Of a DNA stretch of 64,000 nucleotides, positions 9,654 to 20,888 are shown piece after piece. The notes under the pieces are model-generated. The model was not told the DNA's origin. It worked only from the letters and a program-made list of their open reading frames with translations, and made no database searches. Source of the stretch: Primula veris. Taxonomy: Eukaryota > Streptophyta > Magnoliopsida > Ericales > Primulaceae. Where the stretch lies: assembly GCA_963682055.1 (NCBI GenBank), contig OY821740.1, positions 31,078,795-31,142,794 on the forward strand, written 5' to 3'. The translations under genes were made by a program, and so were the position numbers. Numbering within the stretch: position 1 is the stretch's first letter; each line of letters opens with the position of its first letter.

Positions 9654-11141
9654 TTAGGATAGCTCGACCCCCCATGCCGCCACCCGACCGCTGATATCCG
9701 TCCGTCGAAGGGACTCCTTGACGTGGAACTTCGTGTAGACTTGGACTTTGTGAGCTATGAAGTAGTGTGGTAGTTTCCGGGTAGCAACGACCAATGCCAA
9801 ACACAACTTTTTCAACGGTAGGTAGCGTGTTTCGGCCTCGACCAAAGTCTTGCTGACGAAGTAGATAGGAAATTGTTCGCGTCCTTCTTCTCTTAGGATG
9901 ACTGCGCTCACGGCTGTAGTGGAAACTGCTAGGTAGCAGGCCAGAATATCTCCCTTATTCGGCCTCACTAGCAGTGGCAGCGTCCTTAGGTACTCTTTGA
10001 GGTTGTTGAAGGACGCCTCACATGCCGGGTCCCATACGAACTTTTTATCCTTCTTGAGGGTCTCAAAAAATGGTCGTCCCTTATCTGCGGATCGACTGAT
10101 GAATCTACTTAGTGCGGCCATCATCCCCGTGAGCTCTTGCACCTGCTTCTTATTCTTTGGTGCTGCTAGGTTTTGTAGAGCCGTTATCTGGTCGGGGTTA
10201 GCCTCTATTCCTCTTTGGCTGACCATATGACCCAAAAACTTCCCTTTGCTGATGCCAAATGCACATTTGCTAGCATTAAACTTTAGTTTGTGCCCGCCCA
10301 GCGTTTGGAAGACGTCTTTAATGTCCTGGAGGTGGGAAGTGGCCCTTTCGCTCTTGACGACCATGTCGTCTATGTATACTTCCATTGTCTTCCCTATATG
10401 CTTTTGGCATACCTTCGTTTTCATCCTTTGGTATGTCGCTCCTGCATTTCGTAGGCCGAACGGCATAACCGTATAGCAATAGTTTCCCAAAGGCGATATG
10501 AACGAGGTCTTTTTTTGATCTTCGGGGGCAAGGGCGATTTGATGATATCCCGAGTATGCATCGAGGAAGGTCATCCTTTCTGCTCCTTCCGTGGCGTCCA
10601 CCAGTTGATCGATCCTTGGTAGGGGGAATGGATCCCTCGGGCAGGCTTTATTCAGATTGGTAAAGTCTATACAGACTCTTTCCTTCCCGTTCTTCTTTGG
10701 GACGATGACCGGATTTGACAGCCACTTCGGGTAGAACACTTCCCGTATCGCTCCTGCTGCCAACAACTTTCGGACTTCAGCAATTATAGCCACTCTGTGC
10801 TGGACGGACACCTTCCGGCTCCTTTGAGCTATGGGCTTGTACTCGGCATTTATGCTGAGGTGGTGGCATGCTGTTTTCGGATCTAGACCGGGCATGTCTT
10901 CAGGGCTCCAAGCGAACTTATCGATGTTGCTGAAGAGGAACACTTCTAGCTCCTTGGATTCCTCTTTAGGAAGGCTATCTCCGATGAGGAAGTAGTGCTC
11001 TTCATCCGTATCCGGGATATACACCTTCCGGAGTGTTTCTCCGACTTGTTCTTCAACAACCCTCTCAGCTCGTGCTATTTGGTTGATCAGATTCCCTACA
11101 CTTGTGGGCTGTTCGACAACTACAAGTTGTCTCTTCAACAT
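9654..11141 (-). pseudogene. pol: Tat reverse transcriptase and first RNase H
   Basis: This 495-residue open stretch copies element RNA into DNA. The RT core has the motifs SNPVIVPKKNGKERVCIDF, FLDAYSGYHQI, VMPFGLRNAGATYQR and the catalytic YIDDM (about residue 255). The connection and Ty3-type RNase H follow (QFPIYFVSKTLVEAETRY, then the LPHYF segment). It is closed by an in-frame TAA at 9654-9656, after which the same frame continues directly into the second RNase H. The RT motifs themselves are intact. Confidence 0.9.
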
Positions 11142-11174
11142 AGTGGTGATGTCTTCACAGCGTCTTGAATCCTC

Positions 11175-11741
11175 CTAACATCCTCGGGCTGTCTCGATCT
11201 CCCCCTTGGCATTAGGGTATTTCACCTTCTGGTGGTACGTGGAAGGTATCTCCCGCATAGCATGAAGCCACGGTCGGCCCAAGATCGCATTGTGGCCGGA
11301 ATTATCATTGACCACCAAGAATTCCACGGGGACAGATACGGATCCCGTGGTAACATTTAGGACGATCTTTCCCAACGGCTTAGTCGTCTCAGAGATGAAC
11401 CCGATCAGGGTGACGTCAGTGGGCTGTAGATCTTGCAATTTGAGCTCCATCTTGTCAAAGAGCTCTTTGTACATGATATCACAAGAGGCTCCTTAGTCGA
11501 CAAGCACTCTACTAACGGTGTCTAGGCCGATCTGGACGCATAGGTTAATGGCGTCCCCGTGAGGGTATATCACCCCTTCTTCATCAAGATCTGAGAAAGA
11601 AATGGGTGGGTGTCGCTGCGGCATGCATTGCCGCTTTGAGGTCGACGCCTGCGAAGCTTTAGCTACTTGCCCAAAGTGGGCCAGCTGCCGTTGTTGGGAT
11701 CGATCCCCCCCCGATGCTCTTGGGCCTTGACAAGTGGACAA
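11175..11741 (-). pseudogene. Tat aspartic protease region, interrupted by stops
   Basis: This retroviral-type aspartic protease would process Gag-Pol. The active-site loop is visible as VLVD-stop-GAS: the residue right after the catalytic Asp is TAA (11493-11495), probably a C-to-T change of a Gln codon. Downstream lies the conserved flap/hydrophobic part ending in AILGRPWLHAM, as in Tat proteases. A second in-frame stop, TAG at 11175-11177, separates it from reverse transcriptase. The frame is otherwise continuous with both neighbours, so the damage here is point nonsense mutation only. Confidence 0.8.
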
Positions 11742-13757
11742 CGTTGATCGTTTTGCCTTGTCGGTTGTCCATTCCCTCGATGACTAGCTGCTTGCCTTTG
11801 TCCCTAGCGCCTTTGATGAATTTATTGAGCAATCCCGCGTCTCCCCACGCGTTCATCTTCCACCGCAGGTTTCGGCAATGCTCGGTGAGATGGCCGTGAT
11901 CCTCATGATAGGCGCAGAAGAGCTTGGTGTCTCTAGAATCAGGGGGGAATGGATTGGTTTGGGTCGGGAATACCAGATTTCTCTGCATATATCCTTTAGG
12001 ATATCTTTGGCTGACAAGTTGAAAGTGTACCTCAACTCGACCGGTTCATAACACCTCTGGAGTTCCCTTTCTGGCCCACGACCTTGCTGAGGTGGTTTGG
12101 GCGGCATTGGATAGGCGATTTGGAGCGGCTTGGGCTCGGGCTCTATGGGTCTGTATTCCCTTCGCTGAACCTCGGGACCCTTGTCCCGTTTGGATTGGGG
12201 GACTGGTTCCCCATGATTGTTCTTGGCTCTCTTGCGGTCCACCTGCGCTTCCCGGATAGTCTCTCTTCTTGGTGGAGCCCGGTTGAGGACTCGCATCTCT
12301 TCATTCTTATCGGTAAGGTGGGTGCAATAGGCCAGAAGGGAGTCAGTGGTCGGAAAATTCTTGCCGATGAACTTCCTTCTCGCCCAATATCCGCTGGGGA
12401 TAGAGTTGATGAAGTTCTGGATGGCTATGTTATTGGCGTACTGCGGGATTTGGTTTGCCACGTCGATGAAGCGTATGCAGTAGTCCTGGAGCCTCTCATT
12501 GGGCAACATAGCCATTTTTAGAAGGGTTTCAATGTTAACCTTCTTCTTCCTATGAGCGGCGTATCGGGTAGAATATGCACGGAGGAGCTCAGCCCAACTT
12601 CGTATGGATCCCCGCGGTAGATTATGATACCACGACGACGCCTCCTGGCCCAGGCTGTTCTTAAAAAATTTGCACATCAGTGCACTGTCATCACTCCACA
12701 ACTCCATCCTTGTTTTGTAATGTCGGAGGTGATCGATGGGGCAGCTCCTTCCATCATATAGTCTGAATTCGAGGATGACAAACCCCACAGGATTGCGGTA
12801 CCGAGTTATCTGATCGGTACATGGAGTCTCTTGGCATACGTCCCAAGCCTGCTGGAACGCTTCATCCGGTGCCGGGTAGTGAGGGTCGTATCCCCCATAT
12901 GGGTGTTGTGGATAGTAACCGACTATGACCCTATGGTCGCCGTTCCTTCCGTTGTTCGGATTTCTGTCGAGGTCAGGTAGAGGAGGCGCGCCTTGGTAAC
13001 CGTAGACCGTCGAGGTTATCCTCGGGATGGGTTCTCCTTGTCTTGGTATCCTCGTATCATGAGGTTGGCCCATCGCCGCCATTGCTGCTCGGTAAGCGGA
13101 ATCTTCCGCTTCACGTTGAGAGTCGGTTTGCGTGTTGGTCGGTTGGATGGGCGGTATCGTGATGCCAGCCTCTGCCATGGCCGACATGCATGCCCCTAGC
13201 TGGGCTTGTAGCAGGGCATTACGTTTTTCTACGGCCCGTGCAAGTGCGGCCGTAGTCCTATCTTGTCGAATAGGGGTTTGTAGTTCCATGGTGTACGGCG
13301 TAATTATCCGCGGTGGGAGGGGTGGATATGAGACTACCTGTTCTAGTATGGGGTCGTCGGACATGCCATACCGGTGGGCTTCGTTCGTCTGAAAACGAAC
13401 CCGTTGGGGACTGGAGTTGACCGAGGCTACTAGCTGAGGGGCCTTTGAGCTTGGCCCTGCATTATTGGGATGGCGGTTGTTTGGCAAGAGTGTCCCCGCA
13501 TGCCTAGTCAAGGGTGGCGCTCGTTCTGCCTCCGTGTTCGTAGAGTTTTCGTCGATAAGACCATCGACCTGAGGGGGATGGTCGGTTTGTTGTTTTGTTT
13601 GGACGTTAGAGACGGTAAGTCGAGATCCAACCTGAAGCGCTTCGTAGCGGTCTCTGATGTTGAGGAGATGCGCTAACACGTCTTTGTGGACTGGGATTTC
13701 CTGATTTGCCGATGTGCCTACTTTCTCTGGGCGAGTTTCTTCGTTGGTGTTTGCCAT
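11742..13757 (-). pseudogene. gag: Tat gag polyprotein, frameshifted
   Basis: Gag forms the particle and binds element RNA. The frame opens at 13757, only 80 bp inside the LTR, and runs about 590 residues before a frameshift near 11998. The Retrotrans_gag core lies around residues 330-500 (motifs FKNSLGQEASSWYHNLP, ERLQDYCIRF). A zinc-knuckle-like segment, FCAYHEDHGHLTEHC, continues in another frame at about 11930-11890. A second shift follows at a run of eight G (plus strand 11705-11712), after which the protease frame begins. The N-terminal third is rich in P, Q and N with no recognised domain. Confidence 0.8.
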
Positions 13758-13815
13758 TTGTTGCTCGTCTGGTAGAACGTTGGTGTTCGATTTCGAAGCT
13801 AGTTGGGAACTAGAT

Positions 13816-13835
13816 GATTCCCGGAGACGGCGCCA
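13816..13835 (-). other. Primer-binding site, tRNA-Asp-like
   Basis: On the minus strand the site reads TGGCGCCGTCTCCGGGAA, two bases after the LTR end. It matches 15 of 18 positions of the complement of the plant tRNA-Asp 3' end, the primer used by many plant Ty3/gypsy elements. Its position between LTR and gag supports the call. Confidence 0.65.
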
Positions 13836-13837
13836 TT

Positions 13838-14370
13838 TGACAAAGCCATAACTTTGGTCGGTAGCGTTAGGCTTTTCAACAATAATAATATATAATGAAT
13901 TGACAATAAACGATGAACGCTTCTTGATCTTTATTATTATTCGGCAATTGCCCTTGTTCGGACTACAACTTTTATCACTATATTTATGCTCGGATTCGCT
14001 GTTTGATCCTGAATGTGATCTTTCTCTTCTCTTCGGTGCTCGATTTTCTATCTTGCTTGGTTAGGCTCTCGATGTGATACGTTCTGACAACTTTTTATCT
14101 TTTCTCTCCTTCTCTCTATATTTTTGAGATGTGTTTTTCTGGTCCTGGTCTAGGGGGGGTAGTTGGCTATTTATAGACAACTATGTCTTTTAGGATGTTG
14201 ACAAATGTCCTCATCTCTTGGGATGTTTCAGACATGGGTCCCCAGCTAAGTGGGCTTGGGCTTTTAGTAAAGGTGTGATAACCCATAAAGCATTGGATAC
14301 CCCGTTATGATATATGGGCTGATTAATACCCGAATAGAATATTCGGGTCTAATTTGTATGTTCTATCACA
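13838..14370 (-). repeat. 5' LTR of the Tat element
   Basis: On the minus strand the segment begins TGTGATAG and ends GGCTTTGTCA, giving the TG...CA ends of an LTR, 533 bp long. A TATA box (minus strand, about 14167-14176) lies where the LTR promoter is expected. The inner end sits two bases from a primer-binding-like site. The first five flanking bases on the right are tatct (14371-14375), the candidate target duplication. The partner copy is outside the window, so the outer boundary is not proven. Confidence 0.75.
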
Positions 14371-14616
14371 TATCTAGAGATAAATTTGGGAGTGACGGTT
14401 GAGAATGCTCTAAATTAAACATTTTTGTAGTATACAAATTTTATAGTGTACATATCTTCGGAAAGAACATTCAATAGACGTATGATTTGGGAGATTATTT
14501 CATTTGGGATTAACTATCTAGAGAATAAAGGAGCATTTTTAGGAAACTAATTAAATCTAGTTTGTTTTGGAATCAAGAGTATATGGACGGTAATTTTAGA
14601 ATTGATTTTGAAAAAA

Positions 14617-14985
14617 GTGACTAGTATCGTCATGACTCGAACTCTTTATATACATTATATTTATTCAAAATAATCTAATTATTCATTTAAAACTCAACTA
14701 ATAAAAAATAAACATATAGAACTTTCAACATAAATAAATAAACAAATTAGTAGATGAAGTATATTGATGTATATAGAGTTTTTTTTTTTTGAAAATTATG
14801 TATATATAGATTTTTTTTTATGAAGATTATGTATATGGAGATGTATATATATGTATAATGAACATGAGTTGATTTTTACTTCTTTATTTTTTTTATTTAG
14901 TTGAGTTTTAAATAAACGATTAAATTATTTTGAATAGATATAACATATATAAAGAGTTCGACTCATGCTGACTCTGAGTCAGGTA
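14617..14985. mobile_element. Foldback MITE with ~80-bp inverted repeats
   Basis: The left arm 14631-14712 (CATGACTCGAACTCTTTATA onward) is matched by the reverse complement of 14886-14967 (CATGAGTCGAACTCTTTATA onward), with about 90% identity by eye over 80 bp. The centre is AT-rich and noncoding. The ends of the arms outward of CATGA match only partly, so the exact boundaries are uncertain and no clear target duplication is seen. Confidence 0.7.
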
Positions 14986-15676
14986 GACCACTTCCGAATC
15001 AAATAGAGTTTATGTTAGTGAGTTTTTTTCTAATTAAGACGGCGTTTGGTAACATAATTTTTAGTCCAAAATCAAATTTTAAAAATCTATTTTGATAATC
15101 CACTGAAAAACTATATTTTAAAATTCAGTATTTTTTAGATTTTTCAACCTAAAAATCAGATTTTCAGAAGCTGAATAATCTGACTTGCCTAAAACCCACA
15201 TATTTTTAAATTTTAAAATCAAAAAATTCACTAAAAAAATCTGTCGCCAAAGGGGTTCTAAGTTAAGTAGTACCTATAGCTAATTTCTCCTAAAAGTTAG
15301 AATAATGCTACTGGGGCCGAATTATTAGCCCGAGTATAACCTGAATAGGGATGTGTGATGTAATTTCTGGAATTACAATTTATAACCTTTCCCTTAAAAA
15401 GAAAAGGGTTTATTTTGTTTTTCCCCAAAATAAACTCTTTTCTTTTGTAATTTATTACATGATGTGGATTTTGTGTAGGTAATAACACATCTTTTGGGCT
15501 GGTAGATAATTGTAATATGTTATTTCAAAATTAAAAAGATATCTGCAATATGCTATATATTGTAATTAATGCCAGCATTAAACCTCTTTAACAATGTCAA
15601 ATGCATTCATCCCATAGCTCTCCAATTTTGCACTGTTTTTTCGCATTACAACAAGAAAAGCCTATTACACATAAAC
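14986..15676. other. Gene-free stretch, AT-rich, MITE-like debris
   Basis: No frame or RNA gene is supported. Around 15040-15250 the text GGCGTTTGGTAACA followed by repeats of AAATCAGATTTT resembles the degraded ends of plant MITEs. A short inverted repeat of AAAGAAAAGGGTTTATTTTG type lies at 15390-15440. The right part is probably the upstream region of the response-regulator gene. Confidence 0.4.
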
Positions 15677-18600
15677 ATGGACACAAGGAGAACTAGTCCA
15701 TGCCTTACCGGCCAATCCATGGCTACCAAAGATATTTGTATCTTGATGGTTCATCATGATCCCCTGTATCGCAGTAACATACTCAAGATGCTTGACAATT
15801 TCAATCATTATGAAGGTATGAATAAGAAATATTTGATGATAAATTATTTTTCAACTTATTTATATACGTCACTCTGATAGTTGGTTGCTTTAATTTTGTG
15901 GCTCTTGTTTATAGAATCGTGATGTTATACTAAGACAAGTTTTTATTCATTAAATAATTAGTTTGGATAGAATGGCGCGAAAAATATTTTTCCTATTACA
16001 ATAGCTTTACACCAAGGATCATCTTTAACAACTTTCTTGTTTGTTATAGTCATGCATGAACCAACTAGACATATTCGGTGTGAAGTAGCTTGTTGCATGT
16101 TGTTCGCAGATGATATAGTTTTAGTGGATGAGACTACATGCGTAGACGATAAACTAGAATTACGGAGACATACTGAAGAGACTCGAGATTTTAGGATAAG
16201 TAGATCAAAAACTGAATACATGGAGTGTAACTTTAGTGGTAGAAGTACGGGAGATCTGCTCATAGTTAAGTTAGATGGTGAGATAGTACCAAAAAGTGAT
16301 AGATTTCATTATCTTTGGTTAACTGTTCAAAATAATATTGTAGCACTGAGTAGATCATAGGATCCAAATAGGTTAAACGAAGTGGTGCAGTGTTCCAGGT
16401 TTTTTATGTGATCGTGATATGACTTTATAGTTTAAAGAAAATTTCTGTAAGACCAACTATATTATATGGTAGTAACTAGTGAGTGTTGCACAATTAAGAT
16501 AGTAATTGAAAATAAAATAGGTGTAACTGTTATGCAAATGTTGAGACGGATGTGTAGAAAAAATAGGAAAAATAAGATTAGGAACGACGATATCTGGTAT
16601 AGGTTAGTTGTGGTTCATAATGGGATTACATGAGACAGAGTTGATTAAGATGATTTGACCATGTGATAAGGAGGCCTATGGATGTACCGGTCCGGAAGAG
16701 TGAAGTTATTAGTGTAGTAAACAAAAAGAAAGGTGGATGTAGAGCATTAAAAACTTAGGTGCAACTGATTTGTACTGTTATTAGCATAAGACAATTCGAT
16801 AAACAAATGGCATTGGATAGAAACGTATGATGGAGGACTACTCATTGTCCCCAAAACGAATGATTTGATGCACGACTTGGTGTTTGTTTCTGAGTTTGAC
16901 AGATTCATGATATTAAATTGGGCACAATCTCAGTTGATATGATGTGAATAATGGCTTTTGAAAAAAAAAATAGAATGGTTCGCTTGTTTTGATGTCATGA
17001 TCATAAAAGTTCTTTTTCCCAAATCTAACAAAAGTAATTTTGTTCTTTCAGTTATGAGGTTCAAAAGGACAACCAATGCCTTAAAGATCGTACAGGAAAA
17101 AAAAGAATGGCTGAACATCGTTTTGACAGACTTTGACCAGTCACATTCTAATGGATTTGACATCCTAAACTACATCGACAAGGAATGCAAACTACCAGTC
17201 CTAAGTAAGTCTACTATGTAATATTACTTTTTTTTGGTTTCCTTTAACTTCTCAAGTTTGTTTCCATCTTAAAATTACAAAAATGTTGATGAATAGATGA
17301 GATTCAGACATCTAAGCAATGGTTTCAGGGACAGTCTTGATCCATTTTCCTCATTTTTTTTTTAATTTTCTAATAGAATACTTTGATAATAAATGCAGCA
17401 ATGACCCCTCGTCAGGGTGCTGGAGTCGTGCACGTAGGTCTCGATAGTGGTGCAACGTTATATATTGTTAAATCACTGAGTGTAGACGAATGTATAAACC
17501 ATTGGACGCATGCTTTTACAGAAGAAAGAGGGACAACTAGAACAGGTGCACAAAGTGAATCACCAATCCGAGTGATTCGGGAGGATCAAAACAATCAGAA
17601 AAGAAAATCTAAGGTGACGGATGAACAAAGTGAGGAGGATAAAGATGATACTCCAAATGAAAAGAAACCAATGTTTATCTGGGACCAAACAATGCACCAA
17701 AAATTCTTAAAAGCAATCGAACTTTTAGGAGATAGTAAGCTTTTCTTTATCCATCCTCGTCAGGATATGTCTTGTGCTTTTTGTTTCACTTGCCTTGCTT
17801 TTTTTCATTAGCATGTGTTATTTTTTATCTTTCAATCAGGGATAACTCCGAAGAATATATTGGAATACATGAACGTCCCCAGTTTAACAGAGAAGAACGT
17901 TGCTAGTCATCTGCAGGTTTGTTCTTGTTCACATACCAATATTTCATCCGAGTACTATTTTTTTTTTTTTTTTTTACGTTTGGTAGCATGAACAAGCATA
18001 GCATGCAGATGAAGTAAATGATTAGTACAATGCAGAAGAGCTCATTAATCACTTCAAATCTCACGCAGCAAAATTTAATTCTCAAGATGATAATGAGTAT
18101 CAGCATTTGGTTCGCAGTAATCACAGATTTTGCTAAATTAAACAGCTAGTAAATGACAAATCACACCTGCATTTTTTACAGAGTTACTGCAGCAGCTTAA
18201 GGCGCGCTAATGAAGAAAAGCAATCCACCAATTCTAATTTTGGAATCAATTCACCTCCTCCTGGATTTTTCCTTTCAAGCCGTTTGGGTTTCATTCCAAA
18301 AAAAACAAACCATACTCAAGGGCCATTACTCACACAAAACCAACAAAGATTGAGCCCTTTCGGTAACCCTCCAAATGCACAAAGTAACATGTGCCCAATC
18401 AACACCAAGGTGCTCCTTGCAAACAATTTCTCTAATTACTCTGGAACCTCAACTACCACACCAAATTTAGGGCAACAAAACTTCGTGACAATAAATAATA
18501 ACCAAGAGAGCTTAATATCCCCAAAGATCAATACTTTTTCTACAACCGACACAACACATCTTCATTCCATCCCATTAACAAATGAAAATCCCCAACCCGA

Positions 18601-18898
18601 TGCTTTCAATAACACCAGGTATGCGGGACTCGGAGTTACAGCTAACGGGGAATTAGTCAGTTCTGATCAAACTAGTGCGCTAAACATCAATCCTAGTATG
18701 GAAGAGAAAGGGTCTTTGTTTAATGAAGGTAATGGAAATGAAAGCGTGGTTCAGTTTCCATCAATGGAAATTGCAAATAATTCCGAACCATTTAATATGG
18801 CTCCAGCTGAATATGGAACTGCAGATCTGTGGGATGAATATGGAAACATAATAATGCCCGATAATTCATTTGATGCCTCAGTCTTCGAGCGCCTCTGA
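15677..18898 (+). CDS. Type-B response-regulator-like protein (receiver plus GARP/Myb-like domain)
   Basis: Exons are 15677-15815, 17052-17204, 17399-17734, 17840-17916 and 18182-18898; all junctions are GT-AG and in phase, giving 473 residues. Type-B ARR proteins are nuclear transcription factors at the end of cytokinin phosphorelays. The receiver spans residues 18-135: the phospho-acceptor position is D73 (VLTDFDQ) and the conserved Lys is K122. The acidic pair that binds Mg is replaced by His (VHHDP, residues 25-29). The GARP DNA-binding domain is at 187-245 (FIWDQTMHQKFLKAIELLGD, TEKNVASHLQ), although the usual KYRLYLKR end is SYCSSLRR. A long N/S/T-rich tail follows. Receiver function is doubtful; DNA binding is plausible. 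It could also be an expressed pseudo-response regulator or a decaying paralogue. Confidence 0.85.
15960..16920 (+). mobile_element. LINE (non-LTR) remnant in intron 1 of the response-regulator gene
   Basis: The plus strand encodes the end of a plant LINE reverse transcriptase: CCMLFADDIVLVDET (FADD catalytic motif), followed by RISRSKTEYMECNFS and KSDRFHYLWLTVQ. Past a stop near 16360 the homology continues in broken frames (MLRRMCRKNRKNKI, then a degraded RFDHV-RRPMDVPVRKSE region to about 16740). The coding part is disrupted by stops and shifts and lacks the 5' half. It sits in the host gene's sense orientation and accounts for most of the 1236-bp intron. Confidence 0.75.
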
Positions 18899-19861
18899 TT
18901 TATTCGCTCATCCGAAGCTGAATCGGAATCTGTATAACCTTAATTTTCTTTCGTACTTGAACTAGAGTGGTTGGTTTTTGTGTGTAATATTAAGACTATT
19001 TAAACATTAGAAACAAAATAGTAATGTTAAGCAGTTGGTATATACACAGTGTATAACCAAAGCTTTGCACAATGAACTTTTTAAAATGATATTGAATGAT
19101 GTGATTGATAGCATCATCCAAAGGATTACTGTTTACGATTTCCCGAGTTCCGCCATGTTTATGGTTTAATTATTTAATGTTATATATATGTGTGTGTGTG
19201 TGTGTGTGTGCACGCACGCGTCCGTGTCTGTGTCTGTGTATGTACGTGCGCGCACGCATGTATACGTGTGAAATGACACTGAATGATGGGATTGGTAAAA
19301 TCGAACCCAAAGGTTCTTAGATACTATTTCTCCAATTCCGCTGTGTGTATTCTTTGTTGTGACCATCTGAGAGTAAGACATTTTTAGCAACAATTACGCC
19401 TATAGCTTATAGCTAATTTACACAAAAAATTAAGAGAATGATAAAAAAGGCAACTTATAAATTAGAATAACATGATGTGGATTACTGTGTTTGCTGTAAC
19501 TCGGTTTCCCACTTCACAAGTCCCTGTTTAGTAAACGCGATTGAATAACAGCATTTTCAAAGAGAAGACCATTATTCTTGATCAGCCTTTGACCTGTTCA
19601 AGAGCGGGAAAATATAGATGGCTCAAAAGTTTAGCTGCCCTTGGAACATTCATAGAAATGTGTTGAAAGGTCAAGTGTAAGGATACGATAATAATAGAAT
19701 TATAAACGGAATATTAGATAAGTTTCTTTAAGTAATTTATTCCTTTCATAAATGGCCGAGTTGCCATACTGATCCCACACCAGCTTAAATTAGTAACCTG
19801 ACCTATACATTGCATAAAATTCAATCCAATTCGAACTCTGAGTGTTCATTTGTGGAGTGCT
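18899..19861. other. 3' region of the response-regulator gene; TG microsatellite
   Basis: No gene is seen. A (TG)n run at about 19188-19210 is followed by alternating purine-pyrimidine text with CACGCACGCG and GTGCGCGCACGC to 19260, able to form Z-DNA. The blocks before and after it (19085-19125 and 19270-19318) are diverged copies of each other, around the text TGAATGATG. Confidence 0.5.
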
Positions 19862-19870
19862 GTAAAAACC

Positions 19871-20373
19871 TCTGTTTTAAAATTCGCGCTACATAGCGCT
19901 ATGTAGCGCGAAATAGCGCTTTTTTGGTAAAAAAACGCAACGAAAAATCACGATTTTGGGTGGAATTGCGCTAAAATCGCGCTATAGGGGACCAAAAGCG
20001 CAAAAATCGCGAAATTCTGGACCAAAAGCGTAAATAGCGAGTTAAAAAAAAAAACAGCTGATCTAAATAATAAATATATATTGTGCAATTTTCATAAAAG
20101 TGTCTACAGTCCAGATGGTTAAAACTGTGCTGTAATTTCCAGCAGACCTGGGTTCGAAACTTACCAACAACAATTTTTTTTTTGATTTTTTTTTATTACT
20201 ATCTAATATAACTATATTTTTTTATTTATTTTTTTGTTATATATTCTAAAGTTTAGTGCATATTTAGGCAAAAAAAAATACACCGCAAAGCGCTATATAG
20301 CAACGCTATTAGCGCTTTTAGCGTTTCTCTCGAAAAAAACGCTACGATAGCGATAACGCTATTTAAAACACTG
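19871..20373. mobile_element. Mutator-like MITE, copy A (GCGCTATTT family)
   Basis: The element is flanked by perfect 9-bp duplications, GTAAAAACC at 19862-19870 and 20374-20382. The ends are imperfect inverted repeats (TCTGTTTTAAA and CAGTGTTTTAAA). Both ends are packed with GCGCTAT/ATAGCGC words that pair with each other. There is no coding capacity. Nine-base duplications point to Mutator-type mobilisation. Confidence 0.7.
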
Positions 20374-20382
20374 GTAAAAACC

Positions 20383-20878
20383 AATATATGTTTGAAATAA
20401 CGTTATCGTTAACATAGCGTTTTTCCAATAGGTACGCTAAAAGCGCAAATAGCGTAGCAACGAACCTCTTTTTGCAGTGTATTTTTTTTACCTATATAAT
20501 TATATAATTCAGATGATTATTATGTTAACACACTTCAAAATTTTAATCCTAAATTACAATATCATAACTCATAAGAATATTATAACTCTTATTTATGTAA
20601 AAATAATAATTTGTGACCCAAAACGATATAGTTGTATCCATTTTTTTAATATAAAAAATTAATTAAAAAATAAAATTAATTAAATTTTTTTTAAAATAAT
20701 AATAATAAAACTCACTTTTTACGCTTTTACTCACGCTATTTGCGTTTTTTTTGCTATTTGCGCTTTTTTTTTGCTATTTGTGCTATACTTCTAAAATAGC
20801 GATTTTGTGTAGGCGGTTTTTTTTCGCTAAACGCTATTTGTGCAACGTTTCGCTACGTTGCACGCTATTTAAAACAGT
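20383..20878. mobile_element. Mutator-like MITE, copy B, adjacent to copy A
   Basis: The same vocabulary as copy A is present (AACGTTATCG, CGCTAAAAGCGCAAATAGCG near the left, CACGCTATTTAAAACAGTG at the right end). The interior is AT-rich. The right flank GTAAAAATA resembles the A duplication at 7 of 9 bases. The left boundary is uncertain. Confidence 0.5.
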
Positions 20879-20888
20879 GGTAAAAATA

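Larger units (their letters stand above)
1..14370 (-). mobile_element. Tat-lineage Ty3/gypsy LTR retrotransposon, left end outside window
   Basis: The element reads right to left: 5' LTR, primer site, gag, protease, RT-RNase H, second RNase H, integrase. A long 3' region follows with tandem repeats and plus-strand genes. The order RT, RNase H, second RNase H, integrase, plus antisense genes between pol and the 3' LTR, is the known signature of the Tat clade. Only the right LTR is in the window, so the element is at least 14.3 kb. It is inactive: the coding region has at least two frameshifts and five in-frame stop codons. That the plus-strand cassette belongs to this same element is an inference, because the left LTR is not visible. 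Confidence 0.85.

Noticed and set aside
9997..13676. Plus-strand frames opposite gag and pol (for example 12084-12521, 9292-9576)
   Set aside because: They are shadows of the minus-strand gag-pol with no leader, TATA box or recognisable domain.
19105..19393. Cys/Val and Thr/His-rich frames on both strands
   Set aside because: They are translations of the TG/CA microsatellite.
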